DNA from: Sulfobacillus sp.
GTDB lineage: Bacteria > Bacillota > Sulfobacillia > Sulfobacillales > Sulfobacillaceae
Length of the DNA stretch: 58,326 bases
NCBI GenBank assembly: GCA_027343695.1
Contig: DAHWKJ010000040.1
Coordinates: 1 to 58,326 of the forward strand
Reading direction: 5' to 3'
Part shown: in pieces, positions 43,308 to 52,215 of the stretch
Layout: each line of letters starts with the position of its first letter
How positions within the stretch are numbered: the stretch's first letter is position 1
Made by a program: the position numbers and the translations under genes
Notes under the pieces: generated by a model
Databases searched by the model: none
What the model was told of the DNA's origin: nothing
Seen by the model: the letters and a program-made list of their open reading frames with translations, nothing else

Positions 43308-44576
43308 ATGGCGGATTGGTGGACAAGAGCACAAGCCGTAATGCCCGGGGGCGTGAATAGTCCGGTGCGGTCGTTTCGAGGAGTAGGCGGCACACCATTT
43401 TTTGTGAAAGAGTCAAAGGGCCCTCATTTAATTACGGAGGACGGCATAACCCTGGTCGATTATGTCATGGGGTACGGACCCTTTATATTAGGCCATAGCG
43501 CGCCCCCGGTGATCGAGGCCGTCATCAATCAAGCCCATCGAGGTCTCGGGTATGGCGTACCCACGACCCAAGAGGTTCTCTACGCGGAGTTGTTATGCCG
43601 CTCGGTACCCAACCTCGACGTGGTGCGGTTGGTGAATTCCGGTACGGAAGCGACCATGTCGGCCCTGCGGGTGGCGCGTGCCGTGACAGGTCGCCGCCGA
43701 GTGGTGAAATTTGCGGGATGCTATCATGGTCACCATGATTCGCTCTTGATCAAAGCGGGATCCGGGGCTGCGACGTTGGGGGTTCCAGATTCCGGGGGCG
43801 TTCCCGAGGAAGTGGCGGCCTTGACTATCACGGTTCCCTATAATGATATCGAGGCGTTCCGGGGCTTGTTTAAGCAATATGGACCCGAGATTGCGGCAGT
43901 AATCATTGAACCGGTAGCGGGCAACATGGGTACCATACTACCGTCTCCAGGTTTTCTTCGAACCGTGCAAGACATTACCCATCAACACGGTGCACTTTTG
44001 GTCGTGGATGAAGTCATGACGGGATTCCGGGTCGCGTGGGGCGGGGCCAGTAAACTTTTTGGTTTAGATCCCGATCTCGTGTGCTTAGCTAAGGTGGTGG
44101 GCGCAGGCATGCCGTTAGGTGCCTACGGCGGAAAACGAGAGTATATGTCGTTGGTTGCACCCTTGGGTCCGGTGTATCAAGCGGGGACTTTCTCTGGCAA
44201 TCCGGTCGCGGTCGCTGCAGGTCTCGCGCAATTGAACGCGATTGGGGGTTCTGAATTTTACGCCGATCTGTCGCAGCGGACCCAATATCTAGCACAAGAG
44301 CTGGTGGCGCTGGGTCGGCGCCATGGAGTCGCGGTATCCACCAATGTGATTGGGGGGATGTTCACTCTGTTCTTCAGTGAGCGGGCACCCTCGCAGTTTA
44401 GTGAAGTGGAAGAGACTAACCGCAAGCATTATCAGGCATTTTTTCATGGTTTGTTGCACCGCGGAATATTTTTTCCGCCGTCGCCCTTTGAAACGGCGTT
44501 TCCATCGTCTCAGCACGACGACGGCGTGGTTGAATTGACCCTCAAGGCTGCAGACGAGGTGTTTCGGACTCTATAG
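43308..44576 (+). CDS. hemL: Glutamate-1-semialdehyde 2,1-aminomutase
   Basis: A 422-residue PLP enzyme that makes 5-aminolevulinate from glutamate-1-semialdehyde in heme biosynthesis. It begins with the family's PGGVNSPVRSF and has the substrate-binding NSGTEATMSALR and the PLP lysine in CLAKVVGAGMP. The C5 pathway suits this organism's need for hemes a and c. The gene follows ychF by 18 bases and precedes lgt by 11, so all three may be co-transcribed. Confidence 0.92.
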   Translation: MADWWTRAQAVMPGGVNSPVRSFRGVGGTPFFVKESKGPHLITEDGITLVDYVMGYGPFILGHSAPPVIEAVINQAHRGLGYGVPTTQEVLYAELLCRSVPNLDVVRLVNSGTEATMSALRVARAVTGRRRVVKFAGCYHGHHDSLLIKAGSGAATLGVPDSGGVPEEVAALTITVPYNDIEAFRGLFKQYGPEIAAVIIEPVAGNMGTILPSPGFLRTVQDITHQHGALLVVDEVMTGFRVAWGGASKLFGLDPDLVCLAKVVGAGMPLGAYGGKREYMSLVAPLGPVYQAGTFSGNPVAVAAGLAQLNAIGGSEFYADLSQRTQYLAQELVALGRRHGVAVSTNVIGGMFTLFFSERAPSQFSEVEETNRKHYQAFFHGLLHRGIFFPPSPFETAFPSSQHDDGVVELTLKAADEVFRTL

Positions 44577-44587
44577 GAGGTTTGTTC

Positions 44588-45415
44588 ATGCTGTTGCCCC
44601 AACTTAATCCGTTCGCCTTCAAAATTGGGCCCGTGGGAGTCCATTGGTATGGGATATTTATGGTCATGGCGATTCTCGGAGGGTCTTGGTACCTCATTGA
44701 ACGCGGTCGTCAGTTAGGAGAGGACCCTGATCGCCTGTCAACCATCACACTGTGGACCGTTTTGTGGGGGGTGATCGGGGCTCGACTGGTGTTTGTGTTG
44801 GCCAATAAGCCCGAATGGATATGGACCGACCCGGTTCAAATTTTTAAAATCTGGGATGGTGGGTTGGCTTTTGATGGCGCGGTTGGTGTGGGCATTCTGG
44901 CTTTTTGGTACCAGCTTCGAAAGAAGCCGTTGGTCTTTAATCACCTCGTGGATTGGACCGTGCCAGGGATCGGATTGGGTATCTTCATGGTACGAATTGG
45001 AAATATTTTTAACCACGAAGTCTTAGGGCGGATGACGGCGTTTTCGTTCGGGCGTTGGCCAGAGCAACTTATTGGATCCTCGATCGGGGTCATCCTGATT
45101 ATCCGCTACTTCTGGATCGAGCGGTATCGTACCCCGCCTCCTGGCTATCAGTTTTGGTCTGCCATGTTTTATTATGCGATTTTACGGGGATTTATCGGGG
45201 AGACGACCCGGGCCAATCCCCTTTATATTTGGACCTACATTAATCCGCATTGGGGGATCGGCTTCACGACTTTGATGCAACTCTTTACGCCGCCGATTAT
45301 GATCTTCACCGGTTTGATGATGCGGAGGACTTGGAGACGTTCGGCTCGGGTTTTAACGGGCCCTGGTGTGGATACTGTAACGGCTGTCTTGAGGTCGGAG
45401 GGGTCTTCCCAGTAA
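44588..45415 (+). CDS. lgt: Prolipoprotein diacylglyceryl transferase
   Basis: A 275-residue membrane enzyme with seven hydrophobic segments. It attaches diacylglycerol to the lipobox Cys of lipoproteins, several of which are encoded in this window. The Lgt signature region reads MVRIGNIFNHEVLGR, and the periplasmic Arg/Tyr residues of the active site are in GPVGVHWYGI. The start is the ATG at 44588 with GGAGG nearby. Its last 110 bases overlap the convergent L,D-transpeptidase gene. Confidence 0.9.
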   Translation: MLLPQLNPFAFKIGPVGVHWYGIFMVMAILGGSWYLIERGRQLGEDPDRLSTITLWTVLWGVIGARLVFVLANKPEWIWTDPVQIFKIWDGGLAFDGAVGVGILAFWYQLRKKPLVFNHLVDWTVPGIGLGIFMVRIGNIFNHEVLGRMTAFSFGRWPEQLIGSSIGVILIIRYFWIERYRTPPPGYQFWSAMFYYAILRGFIGETTRANPLYIWTYINPHWGIGFTTLMQLFTPPIMIFTGLMMRRTWRRSARVLTGPGVDTVTAVLRSEGSSQ

Positions 45416-46208
45416 CGATGACCGGTGTGCCCATGTCGGTGAAGTGGTAGAGCCATTTCGCATCATCAGGAAAGATGCCGGGATGGGGGTTGTTGGTGCG
45501 GGTGGCGAGTTGAATACAGCCATGACTGCGTGGGGTACCGAAGTGGTGGTTCCACCAGGCCCCGTGAATGGCAATTCCCCCATAGATGTACTGGGCCCAG
45601 GGAACGTGGCGGACATTCCAAGAATCGGTGGTGCCAGGGATGCCGCCCTTCATGTGGTCATCGGGGACTTTTTTGTAGATCCAAAAAGTTCCGGTCGGGG
45701 TGACCCAATCCGGGGCGACCCCGGTCGAAGTAGACATCATGCGCATGAGCCGACCATCTTCATACGCCAACACTTGCTGGCGCGTGAGATTGACCGTGAT
45801 CGATTTGGCGGCGTCCGTGACAAATTCAGTAGACTGCGGGCGAACGCCGGTTGGCTCTACCGTCAAGTGGATGCGCGCGTGAGCGGGCCAAGCGAGGGCT
45901 GGCTGGATCCAAAATCGATGGGCGCTTAGGGCAATGACCCGAAGGGGGCATCGCGGAGTGATCATCGTGTGACGGGAAATGGAGCGTGGCGTCTCTGCGA
46001 TGGGACTAGTGTAAACGACTGGGTCGACGATCCCCACAAGAGCCCCATGCGGATCCCGCCATACGGTCAGATGCCCACGCGTGATGGCAAAACGCGTAGG
46101 CGTTGGGTGGGGAGCTGAGCTGGACACCGCCTCGTCGTAGACAAAAACAGCGGTACTGGTTAGGATCAGGCTAACGAGCAAAGAGATAGCTAGAGTGTGA
46201 GCCTTCAT
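45306..46208 (-). CDS. L,D-transpeptidase (YkuD domain)
   Basis: A 300-residue exported enzyme with an N-terminal membrane anchor or signal (HTLAISLLVSLILTSTAVFV), an extracytoplasmic linker and a C-terminal YkuD domain. The active site is complete: H215 in AIHGA and the SHGCIQL motif with C231. These enzymes form 3-3 crosslinks in peptidoglycan or attach proteins to it, often in spore or stationary-phase walls. The ATG at 46208 has GGAGG seven bases upstream. Its C-terminal 110 bases overlap lgt in the opposite direction. Confidence 0.87.
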   Translation of the reverse strand: MKAHTLAISLLVSLILTSTAVFVYDEAVSSSAPHPTPTRFAITRGHLTVWRDPHGALVGIVDPVVYTSPIAETPRSISRHTMITPRCPLRVIALSAHRFWIQPALAWPAHARIHLTVEPTGVRPQSTEFVTDAAKSITVNLTRQQVLAYEDGRLMRMMSTSTGVAPDWVTPTGTFWIYKKVPDDHMKGGIPGTTDSWNVRHVPWAQYIYGGIAIHGAWWNHHFGTPRSHGCIQLATRTNNPHPGIFPDDAKWLYHFTDMGTPVIVTGKTPPTSRQPLQYPHQGPLKPEPNVSKSSASSNR

Positions 46209-46251
46209 GCGGGAACCTCCGTTTCCGTATTGTGGGCAGAAAGGGGAAACC

Positions 46252-46503
46252 ATGGACCAGAATATTTCCGTCACCACGTTATTTTTTTCATTTGCGGCGG
46301 ATCGTATGAATGCCCGTGAGGTCAGTGTTCCTCTCCCGAAGGGATCTACCCTGGGTCAACTGATCGCAGAACACCTCCTGCCACGATTGGGTTCGGAAAG
46401 CCAGGACTGGCTTTTTTCCGTAAACCAAGAATGGGCATCGAAAGATCGGATCTTGCACGATGGGGATGAAGTGGCCGTGATTCCCCCGGTCAGCGGAGGG
46501 TAG
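46252..46503 (+). CDS. moaD: Molybdopterin synthase small subunit
   Basis: An 83-residue ubiquitin-fold sulfur carrier with the C-terminal Gly-Gly (PVSGG) that is adenylated and thiocarboxylated by MoeB. HDGDEVAVIPPVSGG is the family's C-terminal signature. It starts at the ATG at 46252 behind AAAGGGGAAA and is followed two bases later by moaE. The rest of the molybdenum-cofactor pathway is not in the window. Confidence 0.85.
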   Translation: MDQNISVTTLFFSFAADRMNAREVSVPLPKGSTLGQLIAEHLLPRLGSESQDWLFSVNQEWASKDRILHDGDEVAVIPPVSGG

Positions 46504-46505
46504 CG

Positions 46506-46934
46506 ATGGATATCATGCGATTGACGGAAGCACCGATTGATGTGAATGAAGCATTGGCGGCGATTGCTGATCCCGCGTGTGGGGCTCAGGCCTTTTTCTT
46601 AGGGTTAGTACGCAATGAATTTGAAGGACGCGCTTCGGCGGGGATTTTTTATGATGCCTATGTAGGATTGGCTGAAAAGGAATTAGTCCAGATTGGTCAA
46701 GAGCTCAAAGCGGAGTTTGATATCCGCCATGTTGTCTTGATACACCGCGTCGGCGACTTGCCGGTGGGCACCGCGAGTGTCTTGGTTGCCGTAGCCAGTG
46801 GGCACCGCCCGGAGGCATTTCGAGCGGCACGCGAGGGAATTGATCGAATCAAGGCGCGGGTACCGATTTGGAAGCAGGAGCATTGGGCGAATGGGACCGA
46901 CAGTTGGCACGACGACCCGTCGGCGCTCACATAA
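46506..46934 (+). CDS. moaE: Molybdopterin synthase catalytic subunit
   Basis: A 142-residue MoaE. Motifs are GAQAFFLGLVRNEFEGR, the Tyr in YDAYVGLAEKELVQIG, HRVGDLPVG and the C-terminal RVPIWKQEHW, with active-site Lys residues. With MoaD it inserts two sulfurs into precursor Z to form molybdopterin. It overlaps the convergent lytTR regulator gene by eight bases. Confidence 0.88.
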   Translation: MDIMRLTEAPIDVNEALAAIADPACGAQAFFLGLVRNEFEGRASAGIFYDAYVGLAEKELVQIGQELKAEFDIRHVVLIHRVGDLPVGTASVLVAVASGHRPEAFRAAREGIDRIKARVPIWKQEHWANGTDSWHDDPSALT

Positions 46935-47661
46935 TATTAAATAGCTCTTTGACCCGTCGGACGTTGGTGCGGCTCACCACGACCTCACTTTGGACCTTAT
47001 CCTTCATCTTGAGCAGATAGGTGCCATTAAAATAGGGCATAATTTCTTTCACATGGTTGAGATTGGCGATAAAACTGCGGTGGGTTCGGAGAAAGGTTTG
47101 GGCAGGGAGGCGCTCTTGAAGCTCTTGAAGGGTAAACCGCGTGGGGAATCGATCGTGTGCGGTACAGACGTATATCACGTCGCGCTCGGCTGTCGCATAG
47201 ACAATGTCGGGCACCGCAATCGGAATGGTGTGGCCGTTCACTTCACACGGGACCCACGACCACGCTTCGATGTTCTCTTTGTTTTTTTCGGGGTTCTCGT
47301 CGGTTCCTAACAATCGTCGCATGGTTTCGGCCATGCGATCGCTCCCGACAGGCTTTAATAAATAGTCGACGACTTGAATTGCGAAGGCTTCCACGGCATA
47401 GTTTTCGTGCGCCGACACGAAGACCACACGTAAGTTCGGGTTGGTGTCCTTAAGCTGACGCGCCAATTCAATCCCGTTAAGCCCGGGCATCTGAATGTCC
47501 AGGAAGATGACATCATAATCCATCGCCTCAATGAGCATCAAAGCTTCCTTTGCGGTAGCCGCTTCTCCGACCACCTGCAAGGACTGCTGGTGGGGCTCTA
47601 ACAAAAAGCGGAGTTCTTGTCGGGCAGGATACTCATCTTCGATAATGAGGGCATTCAACAT
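46927..47661 (-). CDS. LytTR-family response regulator
   Basis: A 244-residue regulator with a receiver domain (residues 1-120, phosphoacceptor D55 in VIFLDIQMPG) and a C-terminal LytTR DNA-binding domain at about 140-240 (FLRTHRSFIANLNHVKEI, YLLKMKDKVQSEVVVSR). It is the partner of the sensor kinase just upstream. The ATG at 47661 has AGGAGG nine bases upstream. LytTR proteins bind imperfect direct repeats and control cell-wall lysis, carbon-source transport or stress genes. Confidence 0.9.
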   Translation of the reverse strand: MLNALIIEDEYPARQELRFLLEPHQQSLQVVGEAATAKEALMLIEAMDYDVIFLDIQMPGLNGIELARQLKDTNPNLRVVFVSAHENYAVEAFAIQVVDYLLKPVGSDRMAETMRRLLGTDENPEKNKENIEAWSWVPCEVNGHTIPIAVPDIVYATAERDVIYVCTAHDRFPTRFTLQELQERLPAQTFLRTHRSFIANLNHVKEIMPYFNGTYLLKMKDKVQSEVVVSRTNVRRVKELFNIM

Positions 47662-47762
47662 GCTGGGTGTCCTCCTATGTCCGCGATAATGAGACGTTTC
47701 GAATGGTATCAGTGTATCCTTAGCATACACCGGATCAAGCCTTCACGACTAGCGTCTAAGAC

Positions 47763-49037
47763 TTAATGAAGGATAGCAATCGGGATCACCAAGCGAATGG
47801 TGGTGCCGCGTCCGACTTGGGAACGCAAGCGCAGATGGTATTTGTTGCCGTAAATGCCCACTAAGCGTTCAGCAACATTACTCAGACCCACACCGGTACC
47901 TTCACCGAAGCCCATTTCAAATATTTCGTACTGCTTAGATTTTGGGATTCCGATCCCGTTATCGGAAATATAGATAAGAATATCGGTTTCGCGATAGCGC
48001 ACCGTGACACTCACCATTCCAGGGTCTTCTTTATCCGCAATGCCGTGCAACACGGCATTCTCCACCAGAGGTTGGATCATCAAAATCGGGACCGGAATAT
48101 TGAGGGCTTGGGGTTGAATGCGGATCCGATAGCGGAGCTTATCCCCAAAGCGCGCTTTTTCTAGACGGAGGTAGGTTTCCACGTAGTCAATCTCATCTTT
48201 TAGAAGGATCGTGGGTCCCCGGTGTGATAAGGAGCGCCGAAAGAACGACGCCAATTGGATTAAGAGTTCCCGCGCTTTGTCCGGGTCGGTCCGTGAGAAC
48301 GAGATGATGGTATTCAACACGTTAAAGAGAAAATGAGGGCGAATCTGTGCCTGGAGTGCCTCTAGCCGTGCGGCCGACGCTAAACTACGTTGGCGGTCGA
48401 CTTCGGCGACTTCGAGTAAGATAGAGAGCAGTTGGGCCATCCCTTCGGCAAATCGACTCGTTCTCTGCGGGAGCAGACTTTCCTCAGCGACATACAGTTT
48501 TACTGAACCCACTGGTTGATCATGAGAAACCAAGGGGGTAATCACCACCACGCCAAGCTGGCAATCTTCGTAGGATCCTTGCAAGACGTCCGTATGTAAG
48601 ACTCGAGTGACGCGATCCCGCATGACTTGGCGGGTGGTCATCGACAAGGGGCTACCGGGTTCATGACCGGGGCAGGGCTTGCCGGCCCAACCGAGCACGG
48701 TATTGGTGTCGGTGATGGCTACGGCTTCTACTCCTACTGTAGTCTGGATGATATCGGCAATATGTTGGGCGGTTTCTCGGTTGAGGCCTTGTCGGAGATG
48801 GGGCAAGGCCGCGCTTCCGATATCAAAGGTGGTCTGTGCGGAATCATCGAGGGGCTCGGATGAAGGCGCGGTGGCGTCAGATCCGGGGGCTCTCTGCCGA
48901 TGGAGCCCATAACCCACACCGCCCAATACGAAGAGAAGGGTGGTGACTAGGGGACGATAGATCCCCGGCAGACCCCACAATGCGATAAAAATCGCTGCGG
49001 CCCACCAAGGGGCGATGCGCTTATAGACCGTGTCCAC
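47763..49037 (-). CDS. LytS-type sensor histidine kinase
   Basis: A 424-residue kinase with a short N-terminal membrane region (about residues 10-45), a GAF-like sensor domain at roughly 75-215 and a HisKA_7TM/HATPase core. The phosphoacceptor His is in QIRPHFLFNVLNT, followed by N-box ENAVLHG and the G-boxes DNGIGIP and GVGLSNV. It lacks the 5TM-LYT domain of classical LytS and so senses through its GAF. The GTG start overlaps the isochorismatase gene by 17 bases. It pairs with the LytTR regulator at 46.9 kb. Confidence 0.87.
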   Translation of the reverse strand: MDTVYKRIAPWWAAAIFIALWGLPGIYRPLVTTLLFVLGGVGYGLHRQRAPGSDATAPSSEPLDDSAQTTFDIGSAALPHLRQGLNRETAQHIADIIQTTVGVEAVAITDTNTVLGWAGKPCPGHEPGSPLSMTTRQVMRDRVTRVLHTDVLQGSYEDCQLGVVVITPLVSHDQPVGSVKLYVAEESLLPQRTSRFAEGMAQLLSILLEVAEVDRQRSLASAARLEALQAQIRPHFLFNVLNTIISFSRTDPDKARELLIQLASFFRRSLSHRGPTILLKDEIDYVETYLRLEKARFGDKLRYRIRIQPQALNIPVPILMIQPLVENAVLHGIADKEDPGMVSVTVRYRETDILIYISDNGIGIPKSKQYEIFEMGFGEGTGVGLSNVAERLVGIYGNKYHLRLRSQVGRGTTIRLVIPIAILH

Positions 49038-49614
49038 GCGGGTTGGTGCCTCCTTGTGCCGCTCCCAGCCAGTTTACCAGTTGGGTTGAACTCATGACTC
49101 GGCTCAACCGTGGGAAAGTGCGGGTGATGGTAAAATAATGTTCGTCTTTGGAAGTGCCGAGCATGGCATCGGTAATGGTCAGGATGTGAAACCGGTGGTC
49201 AAAGGCATCGCGCACCGTGCTTTCCACCGAAAGATTGGTGGCAATTCCGGTGACAATAATCGTGTGGATACCTAAACGTGCTAAATGGTAGCCGAGAGAC
49301 GTAAAATTAAAGGCACTCCATCCGGATTTGGTCACGACGAAGTCTTTGGGGAGAACCAAAAATTCTTCTAAGAGGCCGTCTTCCACGGAGTTCGGGAGCG
49401 GCTTGGCGGGGCGATCCACATTCGGCACCTGAACATCATGACTGTTCTCCAATGGCGGAGTCCAAATGTAGCCAACCGGGATACTATGAAATTGGGCCTG
49501 TCGGACTAATACCCGAATCGTCGACAAAAGACGTATCCGTGGATCCCCCGGTTCTTGGGATCGGGCCATACTTTCTTGCATGTCGATTACCAAAAGGGCG
49601 ATCCCGTGTGCCAT
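49021..49614 (-). CDS. Isochorismatase-like hydrolase, catalytic Cys replaced by Ser
   Basis: A 197-residue protein of the isochorismatase/cysteine hydrolase fold. D11 (VIDMQ) and K96 (VVTKSGWSAF) of the triad are present, but the position of the nucleophilic Cys in the family's TGxxTxxCV segment is Ser here (S129 in VTGIATNLSVESTVRDA). It could be a Ser variant, inactive, or an isochorismatase-type enzyme that needs no Cys. It lies between pncA, two bases away, and the LytS kinase gene, in one operon. Confidence 0.72.
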   Translation of the reverse strand: MAHGIALLVIDMQESMARSQEPGDPRIRLLSTIRVLVRQAQFHSIPVGYIWTPPLENSHDVQVPNVDRPAKPLPNSVEDGLLEEFLVLPKDFVVTKSGWSAFNFTSLGYHLARLGIHTIIVTGIATNLSVESTVRDAFDHRFHILTITDAMLGTSKDEHYFTITRTFPRLSRVMSSTQLVNWLGAAQGGTNPRGHGL

Positions 49615-49616
49615 GA

Positions 49617-50234
49617 TTATCCTCCCATGACTTTAACAACCTGGGCACCCTGGGCGAGCAGTTCGGCTATCGCCTGCTGGCTGTCGTCTGGGTGCACATT
49701 AACTCCGCGCATGGCATCCGTGATCAGGACCACCTCAAAGCCTAAGCGCACGCCATCGAGCCCGGTCGCTTTGACGCAATAATCGGTGGCCAGCCCTGCC
49801 AAATAAATGATGTGAACGCCCAGCGAATGTAAGAGGTCGGCTAGGGTTTGGTCGCTACGGGTCCCGTCAGCGGTCACGACCCTTCCCTCAAAGCCACTAT
49901 AGGCATCGACATCGGATAAGAATCCTTTGTCAACACGGAAGGCATCTTTTGGAACCACTAGATCGGGATGTAAAGCAGCACCCCAGGTGCCTTGGACACA
50001 ATGCGGGGGCCATGGACCCTGGCGTTCCAGAAATGACACATGGTGCGGGGGGTGGGCATCTCTTGTAAAGATAATGGGCCGGCCCTGGGCGTGGAAAATA
50101 TCCACCCAGTGCGCTACTACGGGAATAATGCGATCCCCCTCAGGAACCGCTAATGCGCCACCGGGACAAAAATCATTTTGCAGGTCCACCACAATCAGGG
50201 CGGCCTGTGACAGGTCTTTCGCCGGTTTACTCAT
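49617..50234 (-). CDS. pncA: Nicotinamidase
   Basis: A 205-residue nicotinamidase that turns nicotinamide into nicotinate for NAD salvage. The catalytic triad is D17 (VDLQNDF), K103 (VDKGF) and C153 (LATDYCVKAT), and the metal site includes D59, H61 and H65 in RDAHPPHH. The ATG at 50234 has GGAGGG eight bases upstream. It is the first gene of the minus-strand run with the isochorismatase-like gene and the LytS/LytTR pair. Confidence 0.87.
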   Translation of the reverse strand: MSKPAKDLSQAALIVVDLQNDFCPGGALAVPEGDRIIPVVAHWVDIFHAQGRPIIFTRDAHPPHHVSFLERQGPWPPHCVQGTWGAALHPDLVVPKDAFRVDKGFLSDVDAYSGFEGRVVTADGTRSDQTLADLLHSLGVHIIYLAGLATDYCVKATGLDGVRLGFEVVLITDAMRGVNVHPDDSQQAIAELLAQGAQVVKVMGG

Positions 50235-50625
50235 GCAACAGTCCCTCCACCTTTCATATTCCGTCCATTGCATCCATCTTAAGGGATGCGGAGAGGAAGA
50301 AAAAGCCCTCGGTGACAAGGGGCCCGCGGACTATTTGGACAGAAAATGGGATGCGAACCATGCGCGTGGTCCCCACATCCTTCTTCGATATTATGCGAGG
50401 GGTGATTCAGCGTCGACATGGCGGGTGCGCTACGGAATCGGCAGATCGTCAATTCACCGTCCGGATTTAGAAAAAATACCATTGGTCCCGATCAGGTGTT
50501 GTTTGAAAGCGATATTGAGGCCGTTCAGCCTCAAAGGGTTGGGTTCTGAACGGAATGCTGAATATTATAACGCTATGCAGGGCGAAACATTCAGGAGCTA
50601 CCCAGTGGAGAAAGGAGAACCCGAA
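50235..50625. promoter_or_regulatory. Divergent regulatory region of pncA and aceB
   Basis: The 391-base gap contains no gene. On the aceB side two overlapping inverted repeats are present: TTGAGGC/GCCTCAA (50515-50521 and 50528-50534) and CCGTTCAG/CTGAACGG (50521-50528 and 50546-50553). A weak promoter, TTGGGT (50539-50544) and TATTAT (50563-50568), lies within and after them. The two stems share bases, so only one can form at a time in RNA; in DNA they could be paired operators around the -35 box. Confidence 0.5.
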
Positions 50626-52215
50626 ATGACCGTTGAGGTATTAGGAAACATGGAGTCAAATCGTCAAGAAGTGCTGACTCCCTCTACGCTCGAGTTTTTG
50701 GCGAGTTTGCATCGACGCATAGAACCGTCGCGCCAAAGGCTTTTGGCTAAAAGAACCGAAAGACAATCGGATCCAGAGATAATCAAGGATTTTCTTTCGG
50801 AGACGGCCAAAATCCGTGAAGCGTCGTGGACGATTTCTCCAACACCTGACGACTTATTGGATCGACGGGTTGAAATCACGGGCCCCACGGATGCCAAAAT
50901 GGTGATCAATGCATTAAACTCAGGAGCTCGTGTCTATATGGCGGACTTTGAAGATGCGTTGAGCCCTACCTGGGCCAATATACTGGATGGCCAGGTGAAT
51001 CTCTCCCAAGCAATAGAGGGGACGTTGCGCTTTGTGGGCGAGAACGGCAAAGAATACCGCATTAACAAAGATCGGCAAACGGTTTTAGTGGTTCGTCCGC
51101 GTGGTTGGCATCTCCAAGAAATGCATGTGCGTGTGGATGGTCAGCCGCTATCAGGCTCGTTGTTTGATTTTGGTGTCTATGTATTTCGTAATTATCAACG
51201 ACTGAAGGAGAGGGGAACCGGTCCTTACTTCTATCTCCCCAAACTCGAGACGTGGGAAGAGGCTAAACTCTGGAACGAGGTGTTCGAGGTCACCGAGGAC
51301 ATTCTGGGGATGCAATCCGGCACCATTAAGGCCACTGTGCTCATCGAGACGATCACGGCCGCACTCCAGATGGAGGAAATTCTTTATGCCTTGCGTCATC
51401 ACATCGTGGGATTGAATGCGGGTCGTTGGGATTATCTGTTTAGCATTATTAAGACGTTTCGGCAATCCCCGATGGCGGTGCTCCCTGACCGAAACCAGAT
51501 CACAATGGCGGTCCCCTTTATGCGTGCTTACGCCGAACTGCTGGTGGATGTGTGCCATAAGCGAGGCGCGCATGCCATAGGAGGGATGGCCGCTTTTATC
51601 CCGAGTCGAAAGAATCCAGAAGTGAATCGTCTGGCCTTCCAACGCGTCATCGAAGATAAGGAACGAGAAGCGAGTCAGGGCTTTGATGGAACCTGGGTGG
51701 CGCATCCCGATCTAGTCCCGATTGCGACCCAGGTCTTCGACCAGAGGTTAGGGAGCCAGCCGCATCAAAAACACTGGCGTCGCGAGATAGACCCCATTTC
51801 AGCCCAGGATTTGCTGAACTTTCACGTGCCCGGAGGCACCGTTACCGAGGAGGGGGTCCGCAATAACGTGTCCGTGGCCCTGCAGTACCTCACGGCGTGG
51901 CTTAAGGGGCAAGGAGCCGTTGGGCTATTCAATTTGATGGAGGATGCCGCGACCGCCGAGATTGCGCGCTCGCAACTCTATCAATGGAATCGGCACAGTA
52001 CTCGTGTACACGAGGGGGCGATGATCAATCGAGAGCTACTAGAGGACGTGATCCGCCAAACGGTAGAACAGCTGCCGGCATCGCGCGAGTTGTCCATCGC
52101 ACGGAACCTGGTGTGGGAGGCGATCTTTCATGAGCCATTCATGGAATTCATCACGGTGCCGGCTTACGAAAAGTGGTTATCCAGTGAGTATCTTATGGAG
52201 GTGGAAAAACTATGA
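50626..52215 (+). CDS. aceB: Malate synthase A
   Basis: Second glyoxylate-shunt enzyme: glyoxylate plus acetyl-CoA gives malate. The 529-residue protein has the family segments [38 protein letters not shown] and [14 protein letters not shown]. The frame is open far upstream, but the ATG at 50626 follows AAAGGAG and begins at the normal family start. It is coupled to aceA through an ATGA overlap. Confidence 0.93.
   Translation: MTVEVLGNMESNRQEVLTPSTLEFLASLHRRIEPSRQRLLAKRTERQSDPEIIKDFLSETAKIREASWTISPTPDDLLDRRVEITGPTDAKMVINALNSGARVYMADFEDALSPTWANILDGQVNLSQAIEGTLRFVGENGKEYRINKDRQTVLVVRPRGWHLQEMHVRVDGQPLSGSLFDFGVYVFRNYQRLKERGTGPYFYLPKLETWEEAKLWNEVFEVTEDILGMQSGTIKATVLIETITAALQMEEILYALRHHIVGLNAGRWDYLFSIIKTFRQSPMAVLPDRNQITMAVPFMRAYAELLVDVCHKRGAHAIGGMAAFIPSRKNPEVNRLAFQRVIEDKEREASQGFDGTWVAHPDLVPIATQVFDQRLGSQPHQKHWRREIDPISAQDLLNFHVPGGTVTEEGVRNNVSVALQYLTAWLKGQGAVGLFNLMEDAATAEIARSQLYQWNRHSTRVHEGAMINRELLEDVIRQTVEQLPASRELSIARNLVWEAIFHEPFMEFITVPAYEKWLSSEYLMEVEKL

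Noticed and set aside
49927-50625. Long N-terminal extension of malate synthase
   Set aside because: It is the antisense of pncA plus noncoding DNA; the ATG at 50626 has AAAGGAG and the normal family start.
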